A stretch of 64,000 nucleotides of DNA from Gymnothorax reevesii (Eukaryota; Chordata; Actinopteri; Anguilliformes; Muraenidae). Of the stretch, positions 1 to 11,246 are shown one piece after another; positions within the stretch are counted from its first letter, which is position 1, and each line of letters opens with the position of its first letter. A program made the position numbers and the translations under genes. The DNA is taken from positions 113,378,666-113,442,665 of the forward strand of contig CM056576.1 in the NCBI GenBank assembly GCA_029721435.1, read 5' to 3'. The notes under the pieces are model-generated. The model was not told the DNA's origin. It saw only the letters and a list, made by a program, of their open reading frames with translations, and made no database searches.

Positions 1-968
1 ATGTGAACCATCTGGGGGTAGTCGGAAGGCTTAGTCGATTTATTCCCATTTGTTTTGTGTTCTTTAAAGGTCGTAGCAATTGGTTACGCACTGACATGTA
101 GGCTATATTATGTAATAGGACGTCGAGATGTGCTTTATCATCTTGACGTGCAGTGCATTTGGAAAAAATATATATACACACGCGCGCGCGTACCTGCAAA
201 TGAAATTCTTCTTAAAAGGATTCCGTCTACTTACCTCTTTCAACGATTTCTTTCATTATCCACCGACGCGAGATTTTTTTTACCCGAGTCGCTTTCCAAG
301 AAGCCTCGCGGATTTTTGAATCACTGATCTTTGATTTGCCGTTTTCAGCTTGTCAAAGGTCAAAGAGGTAGTTCCCCGTCTTCCATCGGTCCCGTGAGCA
401 AGGATGTAAAACGTGGATCGCAGTGTAGCGCACCACTGAATGACGGCCTACTGTATGGCGTCACTCTACAATGAAATAAAATCACGACTCTCGCCGTCAA
501 ACATTCTCCGAAAAATGCGGACTGGAATTTTGATCAAGGAGACAGCATGCTTAATGCTTTAATTTTCCTGATTTTAGTTCATACTTGCAGGGGCGGAGAG
601 TATGCGATCTGGCTCATTCTTCACTATCCGCGATTGACCTTAGCATCATCATGATTAAAATTACGAATACAGATTGTAGGACAGATGACACTCCCAACTT
701 GTTAGAAATATAGATGCCATGGTTTGCATCCTATTCTAATGCACGCTCCAGAAAGCACCCCGTGAAGGCTATGACACAACTGGGGAAATGACGTCAGCCC
801 CGTCGTCCTGGGGATTGCACTGTTTTACCATTGTATCTTCGCACGTGTTTCATATCCATAACATTCCTCGTATGAACCCCTTAATTTACCTGTTTACAGT
901 CAGGAGCATATTTAATTTATCAACAACAAACGCACGCTACACAAAACACAATACATTCTTGGAAAATA
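1..968. other. Intergenic, no gene seen
   Basis: No exon with usable splice sites was found. A moderately CpG-rich stretch lies at 230-530. A full CRE palindrome TGACGTCA is at 789-796. A short alternating CG tract (180-190) follows TATATA. Whether this is the edge of a regulatory region cannot be decided. Confidence 0.4.
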
Positions 969-2004
969 CGACCCCAATTCCAAACAAGTTGGGATGCTGT
1001 GCAAATCATAAATGAAAACAGAATGCAATGAATAGCAAATCTCATAAACCCACATTTTATTCATAATAGAGACAACATATCAGATGTTGAAAGTGAGACA
1101 TTTTACCATTTCATGAAAAATACCGGTATTAGCTCATTTTTAATTTGATGGCAGTAACACATCTCAAAAAAGTAGGGAGGGGGGCAACAAAAGGCTGGAA
1201 AAGCAAGTGGTACTAACAAAAAAAAACAGCTGGAGGAGCATTTTGCAACTAATTAGGATGATTGACAACAGCGCAGTAACATGACTGGGTATAAAAGGAG
1301 CATTTTAGAGGGGCAGAGTCTCTCAGAAGTAAAGAGGGGCAGAGATTCATCAGTCTGCAACAAAAAGAAAACTGTGTCTAATAAGTGTGGAGCAATTTCA
1401 GAAAAAATGCCCATCGATGTAAAATTGTGGAGACTTTGAATCTCCAATAGATTCCAAGAATCTGGAGAAATCTCTGTATAAGCGACAAGTCCGAAGGTCA
1501 GTATTGGATGCTCGTGATCTTTGGGCCATCAGGTGGCACTGCATTAAAAGCAGGCATGATTCCACAGTGGTAAACACTGCATGCCAGCTCAGGAACACTT
1601 CCAGAAATCTGTCTGCAAACAGTTTGCTGTGCAACCTACAAATGTAAAGCAGTATCATGCTAAGAAGAAGCCGTATGTGAACACAATCCAGAAATGCTGC
1701 AGTTTTCTCGGGGCCAAAGTCCTTTTAAAATGGACTGCGGCAGAATGGAAAACTATTCTGTGGTCCCTTGAATCAAAATTTGAAATTCCTTTTGAAAATC
1801 ATGGATGCTATGTCGGGCGGTGCAAAGAGGAGAGTGACCATCCAGCTTATCGGTGCACAGTTCAAAAGTCCTCATCTCTGGTTTTTCTGACGATATGTTT
1901 ATGTTCTACTGCGAAGAAAATGTCAGTTTGAGATTTGCAAATCATTGCATTCTGTCTTTATTTACATTTTAGACAGCATGTCAACTCTATTGGAATTAGG
2001 GTTG
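969..2004 (+). mobile_element. Decayed Tc1-like transposon with TA target duplication
   Basis: The left end begins CGACCCCAATTCCAAACAAG after TA at 967-968. The right end closes TTGGAATTAGGGTTG before TA at 2005-2006. The ends are imperfect inverted copies of the teleost Tc1 family with CAACCCCAATTCC termini. Transposase remnants on the + strand (about 1390-1900) include AQEHFQKSV and WKTILWSLESKFEIPFENHG, matching the Tc1 segment around the first catalytic Asp. That Asp is replaced by Glu. Stops and small deletions make it dead. Confidence 0.8.
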
Positions 2005-5000
2005 TACAGTCTTGTACAAACCTGTTTTACAAAAGGCTGAAAATGCCTAAAAATTAAACACATTTACATAACATCCTGAGACTGGGGAGTAATGAAGCAT
2101 GTAAATTGTATTGAGGCAATAGAATGCATAGACTACTGAACTATAACTTACGGGATAGTGTTTTATCAGTTGCCATAAAGGCCAATACACACATTAGAAT
2201 GTCTAAAGTCATGATTCATTAAAAAATATTTTTACAGATTTCTTGACTTAAAAAAAAAAGTGCATATTTAAAGAATATTTGTGCCTGAAATCCTCAGATT
2301 TTAAGAACATTCAGTCCCAGTCCCCAACATAGACATGGTGAGCAGAGTAAAACTGAAAAATCGGAAATAAAACCGATTATCAGGGTAACCCTCTGTCAGG
2401 GTTTTGCCCCCGCCAGCAGAAGACATGAAGAGGGAGGCACTGGGACCATGTACCGAAAAGCAAGACTAGGGACCCAAACGCGCAGGCTGAGTATAAATAT
2501 AAAAAATCTTTCATTTCAATGACAAAATAAAAACCCAGAGGGGAGCAGCAGCAAACGTAACCACATAACAGGGCTCCAGAAACAAAATACCGCTGCACTG
2601 CTCTGAGGCGCAGCCAACCCTTAAATAACAAACCTTCACCTCCACCTTAACAAGCCACACCTTTTGCCCGTTAAGGTAGAGGCGAAGACTGCAGCAGGGG
2701 GAGGGACTGCAAGGACAAACCCTTACATCCTCAAAGAAATGATTACATTATACATACAGATGATGCAACACAGTGCCCTAAAACAGTTTGATGGCTCGTA
2801 ATCATAAGGGAACCTGTTTTGGCGCTATATAACACCCATACAGGAGAGGTGCTACATAGTTTAGCCCTTCATCAGACGGTGCCATATAGAATGATTTTAG
2901 GTGCCATTCTATGCTATCTTCCTTCAATAAAATGGTGTCAAATAGAAATGAAATATGCTGGACTAACTGTGTGGGGGTTTATACACTTCCCCAATGATGA
3001 TGAACAGGTAATCATGTCCTCAGTGGGAGACACTGGAATATTTCTGTTTGTAAGCTATGTTAATGTAGCATTTTCATTCATTCTCCAATAAACCAAACTT
3101 AACTAAGCTGAAGAACCCATGGAGAACCTCTAAAGAACAATACAGGAGCTTAAAAGGTTCTATACTGGTTCTTCAACTTAGTTTCCCAGGTAAAGAACCA
3201 GTGGAAGGGCTTAAGAAGTTCTGTGAGGCAGCGGTGCTATATTGCACCTCAACCCATGCCAAAGAATCACTGAGGATACAACACTTTTCGGTGTGTGATT
3301 TTTAAAAAAAAAATGGTATGAGGGTGACAACCTGAGTGGACAAAAAATAAAATTTCAATCCAATGTTGTATTTTTAAAAAGAATAGCAGTTTTTGCTGTT
3401 GCCCACTAAAGGGACCAATATTGTTAGCCGATGTATGAATCCAAAATAAAACTTGGCTAGGCACAAAACAGCAGTGAAATATATTGCTTTGATCTTTGAG
3501 GACTGGGGTGATGTGACGTCGCATTTTGAATGGCATATTACTGTAGACACCATCCATCATTGTAACATCATCCAGTATACAGGTACACACCTATACAGAT
3601 TTGTGAGACATGAAAAAGAGACAGCACCTTCAGTTGATTTCCAATCTCATTGGAAATTATAAAAAGCACTTCGTAGACCAAGCATAACTTACAATGAAAT
3701 ACAATCACAGCTCAATGAGCAGTTAAACATAAAGTATTCATTTTTGTATGTTTTTTTTTTGTTTATTTTCATTATACATTCATTTTAACTGATGAATATC
3801 ATAATAAGAAAGTGAGCTCATAACCATGGTCTCACTTCCAAAGGATCCACGTAATACATAAAGAAATCAAAGAATTATTAAGAAACAGATGAGCACAGGG
3901 AGAAACATCAGAATACACTACTTTTTTATGATCCAGACCAGGAGCCAAAAGTGGCGTCAGAGTACAGTCCAATAGTGGGGTTTACTGAAAGCAATACAGA
4001 TATTGACAGAGGGACGGAGCTGAGAGCAGAATGACACTGTTCAGTTCTGATGGTACAGGCTTGACTGCAAGGGGCATGTCCATGCCCGGCCAGTGGCTTT
4101 CCAGGACAGCTGCCAGATGGAGTGCACACTTTGCCACAGCTGAACTATTAGGTGGCTGGACCAGGGAGATAAGCAGGAATACAGTCCCAATCCTTATGAC
4201 CACAGAAGGCTTAGGCGGTGTTCTGAATAAACTGGGCAGAGGAACAGACTGAGGGATGATTAATAGGATCATGGTCCCCATCCTGGAGACTGATAGTAAG
4301 GCTGGGGGACCTTATTTCTGTAAACAGAACAAGGAAGAGAAATGCCATATTTAACTATCATTAAATATTTAAAATCATTTCCAAATACAATAGACTTTTA
4401 CTAGGAAGATACTAACTGGCAGGTAATGTGCAGTAGGGGACAAAAAATTTTGTTACTCATTGCTTATCTGAAGCACAGGGGAAGCAGTCTTACCTACCTC
4501 AGATATGAAGAGAATCATGGGCTGGCCTTGCCAGAGTTTGAACATGAGAAGAGAAAATATACAGCCAGATTCTGAAAAAAGTGCTTCATTAATGAATATG
4601 TTTGAATGCCGAGTTCTCCCTGCAGTCAGGAATGGCCTAACGAGCTTTTGGTATCATTCACAAAGATGTATATAAGATCCATCAGCTGCAATGGGGCAAA
4701 AGACCTAGTTGAAAAAAGAAAAAGAAGTGTATATATAAATTTTAAATGTGATATTTCACCATTTCACTTTCACTTTTCAGTATTTTCACATTTTATATTC
4801 AGTAGGTTTGTCTGTCATGAAAAAGGGGGAGGATGATGAGCAGGCAATATCTCAATTGTCCTGAAGGTGGGAGTATATAGCTCATAACTGCCACGAAGGA
4901 GTGCCCTATGCACAATGGCGAAATGACTCCTAATTTAAGAAATATCACTTAGTCATATTTTTACTGCATTTATCCTCATTAACTCTTCAGTCCCATAAGT

Positions 5001-6959
5001 GGTCTTGACAAATTTAGCTGCTTTATTCAAATGTGAGGAGCTTTAGGCCTATTTCAAATTCTTGTATAAATCCAAAGGTTTTCAAAGATTGCAAATATTC
5101 CTGCTGAATTACAGGAAATAAAATGATGATATAAGATATACTAAATCATATATTATTAAATATTTTCTATTTGTTGTAATGTTATGGACATAAAAAATGG
5201 CATCCTGCTTTTGATTTGTCACTCAATATAAGTCTGATGTAGCTTCAGCAGATACAGACTATGTCACATTGCCATTCAATATGAAAAGAAAACACCTTTT
5301 CTGACTTTGAATCTACTTAAGGAAAAATTAAAGTGAAAATCAGAGTTTTTTCCGTAAAAGTTTTATGTTATAGTGTTTACCAGGGTTTATATTAAGTTAC
5401 TACATTTTTGAATGTCCGAAAGGGGGTTCATAAACAATAAAAATCCATCATTTACAGACTAGTTTGATTCGGCATCCACTTTATGATGTTAAGCACTGCT
5501 CCAATTGACCAGCAAACAAAATTAATCATGAAAAAAGTAATGTTAGCAGTACAAGAAAAGTAGAAAGGTCAGGAGGTCAATACTTGCTGTCGGGGGGAGC
5601 AGTATCCACATACAACTTGTGGGTGTGAAATATGCAAAGCAAGTTGCTTGTGACAAAGCAGGAATTTCAAACAGCGTGTTTCCAACAGTAATGTGGAGAA
5701 AAAGGTTCTAACGGCTAACGTTGAGGGTCCTCAAAGTCAACCTGAGCTGTTAGAGACAATACAGACCACTGTACAGGTGGGCTAAACGGGAAAAAACATT
5801 ATCCATAAGATGGGCCCTTTAATGTCAGTACCCAGAGCAGCCGATTTCACAAATCAAAATTATACAGAGCCCTGCACCTTAATTGAAGCACTGAAGAATC
5901 CCTGTGTGTAGTTATGTTCCAATCACAGCGGCAGCCCCTGAATTTAAACAGTCCTTAAACAGACAGTTGTCTTATCTGTTGAAAAAAAAAAGGCTTATCC
6001 TTTTAACTACACTACCATGTGATTGCAACTCTTTATGTCAAAAATCAGTGCTTACTGTGAGGAATATGCTTCTCTAATTCAATTTGCTGCACTAATGGTA
6101 AGCTAAACACAAGCTTTCATTTTCTGGCATAACTTTGCTCACATAACAGACTGGAAAGTGAAATACGAGGGGACCTGCTTGCTGGAAGTTCGGAAACTTC
6201 CAGTGAAAACTTCCAGTGACATTTTCACTGAAGATACAATTTATGCAGCTGAAGCAGAGCAAAAAGCAAAAAATATAATAGTTTCCAAAATGACTTTTTA
6301 TCTAATTTCATTCATCAAGAAATTGACTGTAATTATGTTTTACATACACCATACGGTACACAGACAAACTCATTACCCTTCACCTACGCGCTCCCACCAC
6401 CCATGATTGAGAACCATTTACTGCACATGGAGATTTTCAATTAACAATGTTCAATGTTACTTTCATAATAACAATAATCTTCAAGTGTGATGGAGCACAT
6501 CTCATACATTTCAGGGCCAGCACATCACTTTTCAAGCATTGTTATTTGACAAGTTTACAATTTCAGTTCTGCACGGACATTTTCTACAAACTTAAAAACA
6601 TGCAATAGTGTGCAGTGACGATTATAAACCAACACTTTTGTCTATTATTTGCCTAATAAATTACTTCTCTCTCATTTTTTTGGTGAAAATATATGTACTA
6701 CTGTCGGCAATGAGAACAAAAAAAAAATCATTCCCACAAATATAGTGAGGTAAAAATATGAGTAATAAACGAAACCACTGAAAACATCAATTTTTAATTA
6801 AAAGTAAAAGATTCCGCAATTTTTTTTGACCCCTGCATAGCCTGAATGCATGTTTGAACTGTCATTCCATGATTATTGCAGTTAAAAAATGTTGTTTACA
6901 CTGGTTTGAGGTGACATTATTACCTTTGATGGTCAGTTGTTGTAGGATATACGGTGACA
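2005..6959. other. Gene-free, repeat-derived DNA
   Basis: AT-rich sequence without conserved coding frames. A GC-richer block at 2386-2740 and another at 3930-4260 look like old repeat insertions. AGAACC-type repeats lie near 3100. Confidence 0.5.
3095..3230. repeat. AGAACC-rich inverted repeat (MITE-like)
   Basis: AAGAACC and GGTTCT alternate in both orientations (AAGAACCCATGGAGAACC, AAAAGGTTCTATACTGGTTC, AAAGAACCAGTGG). Short nonautonomous DNA elements built on this heptamer are common in fishes. Ends not defined. Confidence 0.45.
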
Positions 6960-7560
6960 TAAACTTTGAGCAGTGTTACAATGTTAAACACAATGGCACA
7001 ATGGAAGGAGCTCTCTGAGATTGTTTGTAGCCACACTGTGGCCTTACGTGATGCTGAAGACGTTGAATCTTGCCGTGGCACTGTGGGAAACACCACCAAT
7101 CGTTTAAAAGAGACCAGTTTGCTGCAAAATAGTGGCAATAGAGGTGCAAAGTGGAATCCAAGTGCTTCTGATTGTTTGTTCACTCTTAATGACGAGTAAA
7201 AAAAAAAATCAGTGGTTGACAACACACCAACTTTGGGATGACATTAATACCACCAGAAATGTAGAGATGAACTTATCAAGATCTTCTATTTCCATATGCA
7301 TGTCTGACAATGGTCTGATTGGTCGTGTTGCTACCAAGAGCTGGCATCATCAAAATAGATTTGAGTTTGCCAAGAAATTCAAGGATTGGACACCAATGGA
7401 CTGGGAACAAGTCCTTTGGACGAATAAATCAAAATTTGAAATTTTCTCATCCAAACGCAGAACATTTGTGCGCAGTAGAAGCTTTGTTTCAAAAATTACT
7501 GTTCAACGCTTTCAGTTAAAACACAGAGAAGTAAATATTACAGCTTGTGGTTAAGTTGGC
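6960..7560 (+). pseudogene. Decayed Tc1-like transposase, second family
   Basis: A frame at 7200-7554 reads FAKKFKDWTPMDWEQVLWTN, then KSKFEIFSSKRRTFVRSRS, which is the Tc1 signature W-x-x-V-L-W-T-D-E-S-K-F with the catalytic Asp changed to Asn. Upstream codons in another frame (6966-7199) give weaker N-terminal similarity, so there is at least one frameshift. The C-terminal D and E motifs are missing. It is distinct from the elements with CAACCCC termini. Element ends were not found. Confidence 0.6.
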
Positions 7561-8196
7561 TCGAAAGGAGTTGGTGATCTCGTAAAAATCGTTGGAATCA
7601 TGGATTAAATGCTGTAATCAAACAAAGGGTGGCCATACAAGATATTGACTATTTTTCTCTCAAAATGACATTATTATTTTTGTTTTTCCTGTATATTGCG
7701 ATAAGTTTACTTATTTTCATCTATATGATCCAATATCACGTGAAATAAATACTTGAATAGTACTTGGTTTCTGATTTATCTTCATTTTTTTAAGTGTAAA
7801 ATCATCCCTGTGCACTACTGTATTTGTTACTTTGATCAAGGGCATGATATCTCACAATGCTTGAGTGCAGTAATATGACACCTTTGTCAGGATTAGAGAC
7901 AGAACACTTTACTAAAAACCTGTCCAACTGATGACAAAAACTCTCGGCAATGATACAGAGTAAAAGGTGCTGACCCACTGTAGTTACTTATGGTCCTATG
8001 GCACCTCTTTGGAAAAAAGAAAAAAAAAGCTGAAGGGTTCCCCACAGTATGTAAACTAAATTCTCAGAATGAGTCCATGAGTTTCACAATCATAAAAAAA
8101 TGAAATAACAGACAAAAAAAGATGTAAAAATATTTTAAATCAGTTGGTGGGTACAGTGAGCAGATTATGAATGTGTCATGGTGATTGATTAGTCCT

Positions 8197-8202
8197 TTAT
8201 TC
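8197..8202 (-). terminator. Possible polyadenylation signal of the small minus-strand gene
   Basis: TTTATT on the + strand is AATAAA on the minus strand, about 205 bases after the candidate TAA at 8407. It is supporting evidence only, because such hexamers are frequent in AT-rich DNA. Confidence 0.25.
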
Positions 8203-8406
8203 TCCTTTCCCCTCACCAAACCCTCACCAATCCCATGGACCAACCAGGACTGAAGAGGACAGCTGTCCTGAACAGTCCCTACAAGTCCAAAGGCCTTCTA
8301 GTACGTCACAATCATTCCCAGATAGTTTAACAGGTGTCAAAACCTTTTTCTACTTGTTACTATATAACAAAGTTAGTATCAATATAAATTTCAAAATGTC
8401 ACAATA

Positions 8407-8639
8407 TTAGATCCACAGCATGCGAGCCAAGGCGAATCGATGAAAGCCTCCCTTCACTTGGAAGCCGCTCCAGACCTTTCCCATCCAATATTCTTGGTCC
8501 AAACCACTAACACATGACTGCAGATAAATAAGAGAACAAATACATCTTTTATACCAGGGGCTCCAACACAACTTGCAACAACTGAGATTAATGGATAGCT
8601 GATCATTGTAAACTTTAAGATATTTTTGATTAATGGCTA

Positions 8640-8712
<73 letters not shown>

Positions 8713-9114
8713 TTCATAACAAATCCATTGCATGCATTTGGATAACTTAAAAATCATATCGTGGTGCCATAGGCCTACACCTGATTAGAAAACACAAAGG
8801 TTAAATTAATTATTTTTTGCCAACAGTGGTAAGTGATCACGTTTTGAAAAAGTGATTTCAGAACTTTGCAAAAAATCTATGGGTTTGTAAAACATCTGAA
8901 ACACAACCTACAGTCAGAGCTATTGATCTTGTCTGAAATCAGGGTAGCACAATACATTTCATTGTTGGTCGACTTTTAAAATCACACGAGTAATCAACAA
9001 AAACAACAGACACTTGGTCAGCATATGACAACATAAAAGCTCAGGACGGACATTTAGGGTTGCTTTTACCTGCAGGACTTCGTAGGTCGATAATCTCCAA
9101 TATTCTGATGTCAT
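8407..9114 (-). CDS. Candidate small two-coding-exon gene, 51 residues, unknown
   Basis: I do not recognise this protein. On the minus strand an exon at 9118-9070 has acceptor TTCTCTTTTAG and donor GTAAAA. Its ATG at 9114 reads MTSEYWRLSTYEVLQ. A second exon from 8517 follows the good acceptor TTATTTATCTGCAG and continues in phase for 36 codons (ending ALARMLWI) to TAA at 8409-8407. A noncoding first exon may end at 9446 with donor GTAACG, and AATAAA lies on the minus strand at 8202-8197. Joined length is 156 nt including stop. An upstream ATG formed exactly at the first splice junction would read about 20 codons in another frame. Small ORFs like this arise by chance, so the call rests on the joint fit of splice sites, phase and poly(A) signal. 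Confidence 0.3.
8643..8707. repeat. (TA)n microsatellite
   Basis: About 32 uninterrupted TA dinucleotides. It sits in the putative intron of the small minus-strand gene. Confidence 0.98.
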
Positions 9115-9445
9115 TAGTCTAAAAGAGAAAAGTTTTGAAATTCGCCAAAAGAAAAGCGAATGTATGTTCATAAATTTCAGCGAAATTTGTATTAATTCCG
9201 AAAGCGAATTAAACAGTAATTATACATTCTTGAGTGATGAAAATGCGTTCAATATCCTAAATAGACAGCTATTTTCAATAACCTGTAGAGTCATAACATG
9301 TTTATGAGCAGTACAGGAGAAGAAATCGGTATATTTAATTAGCGGCTTCACTGTATCCAATAGTATCATCAGACTTGTCAACGCAATTGATACGCACGCG
9401 GCACATATACTGTAGCTTGCTATCAGTAACACTCTCGAACGTTAC

Positions 9446-9754
9446 CATTAGGTTCTGGGTCCACCACTCTTTCTGAAGTGGGAGCCTTCAGCGCTGCGAC
9501 AGCGGCAGTCTCCTTTACTGCGGCGTTGAGACAGCTCAAGCTGTCATAACTTTTCAAGATAAGAATAATATTTAACAACCTAGTGGAAAAGTCTTTCTGT
9601 CACAACACCCGGAAGCTCGATTTTTATTTTGTCACATGGCTAGCGAGAGATTTCAATAACAAAAATGGCGACAATCACGTTGCTCAATGTGGTCTTGCTG
9701 CTGCGTCATTAAATATATTTATGTAAACACGGGGAAGAAAAAGGACATTTATTG
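9446..9754. promoter_or_regulatory. Candidate bidirectional CpG-type promoter (ETS, YY1 motifs)
   Basis: An ETS-type motif CCGGAAG is at 9609-9615 and a YY1-type motif AAAATGGCG at 9662-9670, in a locally CpG-rich stretch. A strong + strand donor GTAAGT is at 9755 and a minus-strand donor GTAACG is next to 9446. ETS plus YY1 near the start site is typical of housekeeping promoters. The + strand ATG in the YY1 motif opens only 15 codons, so that exon is probably noncoding. It could serve JAK1 or an unidentified gene. Confidence 0.4.
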
Positions 9755-10093
9755 GTAAGTGTGATTCTAATATATCAAATAAAATAGTTGATAGTGTAAA
9801 TATGCGCTGATCAATAATATTGCTTCATAAAACCTTTGGCCGTACACGAGGTTTGTTTTTGCCTTCAAAGGGGTGTGTACTGTATTTGGGCGTTAGCTTC
9901 TGGCTGCATAAAATAAAACGTTGCGTACAAATTCATTTCAGGATAGCTGGCTATAAATACATTTACCATATGAAAATATCACACAGCTAGCTCGGTGGTC
10001 ATGGTGCAGTCACAAATAAGAACTGTTTCAGTTTTACTTAATAGCAAGTTAACTGAACATTAAGTACACGTGATTTTAAGTGATATATTTTTC

Positions 10094-10315
10094 TTCAGTT
10101 ACGTGCAGTGGACAAAATGGCATGGACCAAATCAAATGTCTGGAGTTGGAAGGGGTATGCTGCTATTAATTCTGTAATATTACGTTTCCTAATAGAACGT
10201 GTGTATTTCGATTCGTCTGCTTTATTTTTACTTCAAGGCTGGAATTTTTCTTTTCGCATAGGCTGCTCCAACGTTCAAGATACTCGTTCAGCAAGTAACT
10301 AGAAAAGCGTATGGG
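10094..10315 (+). other. Two exon-like blocks downstream of the 9.6-kb promoter
   Basis: A block near 10114-10157 begins MAWTKSNVWSWKG and ends at a possible donor (GGG|GTATGC). A second starts after TTTTCGCATAG at about 10261 and reads AAPTFKILVQQ in one frame, with a possible GTAACT donor near 10300. Several phase combinations are open and none is decisive. They may be alternative 5' exons of a + strand transcript that starts near 9.66 kb. Confidence 0.2.
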
Positions 10316-10368
10316 GTTTGAGATATTTCCTCTGCTCCAAGTCTGCATTTTTGTTACATTTCAATATT

Positions 10369-10670
10369 TAGGCGAGGCAGCTCCTCAACGACGCGAATGG
10401 AAAACGCGACAAACTGAGTTGTTTACATGAAAGGGTCAGCACGGAGGGCGGAGCGCCAGGGGGAGGAGGCTGCTTCAACAGACGACGCGACTGGACTACT
10501 GGAGAGTAACCAAGTCGAAGGGCGGAGTCGCGAGCAAACCATAACAAGTCTGACGTCAACATTGTGTGATGTGGTATGTTGAAATTAGGAATGCGTTCTT
10601 CTGCGGCGTTATGTTCTGCAATGTCCTGCTTCGTGCAGGAGTATTTCGGGCTCAAGAGCTCCCCAGTCCT
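10369..10670. promoter_or_regulatory. CpG-rich island with GC boxes and a CRE
   Basis: GGGCGG occurs at 10446-10451 and 10520-10525. A full palindromic CRE, TGACGTCA, is at 10551-10558. CpG density is far above that of the flanks. An acceptor-like TTTCAATATTTAG at 10356-10368 precedes a frame open for 45 codons (ARQLLNDANGKRDKLS onward), so the island may overlap an exon. The most economical reading is a promoter or first-exon region. Orientation is undecided. Confidence 0.4.
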
Positions 10671-11099
10671 ACATGACATGGTATTTTACACCAGTCCTAA
10701 AATTACATAAAGAGGCAAATTACTACAGTTAACATCCCTTGAAATATTTCAAGCACAATCAAGCATGATACTTAATCAAGAACTTGCTTTGGTAAATGAA
10801 CGTGCCTGTCCAAATGTTGTGGTAAAGTCTCCAAGCTTGTAAAGAAGCTGTTTCATCAAGTTACTGCCTTCTTTGTCTTCACAATATACCTTTGTAATTA
10901 CACTTATTTAATACATTAATTAATACATTTATGCTGCATTTAGTCTCTTTATATTTTAACTTTTTTTTTTGCAGAATTCTATGAAGTGCAGGATACCATT
11001 TGCTAATAATTAATATATGTATACATTTGTAAATTGTGTTACACCCACAAATTTAGCACCTTGGTGCATTTGTGATACTGAATTTGATTCTTCTTCTAG

Positions 11100-11246
11100 C
11101 CTTGTGACATTACTCCAGTTATGACGATGGTTGGCTGGCACAAGGAATTTTTGGGGCTGCTTGGCTTCGGAGGACCAAGTGCACTGCTAGATGTGACAGG
11201 CTGCCCTGGTTCAGTTCTCACAGTGCTGATGCTGTCCATTTCAAAG
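11100..11246 (+). CDS. Unidentified exon-like block, 49 codons, phase 0-0
   Basis: A strong acceptor (TTGATTCTTCTTCTAG) and donor (AAAG|GTACAG) bracket 147 nt open in one frame only, PCDITPVMTMVGWHKEFLGL through LTVLMLSISK. GC content is clearly above the flanks. I do not recognise the protein. The minus strand is open across the same place (11314-11096, 72 codons from ATG, with MAAILQLSQY inside a CAAGATGGC context), so the coding strand is not settled. Confidence 0.35.
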
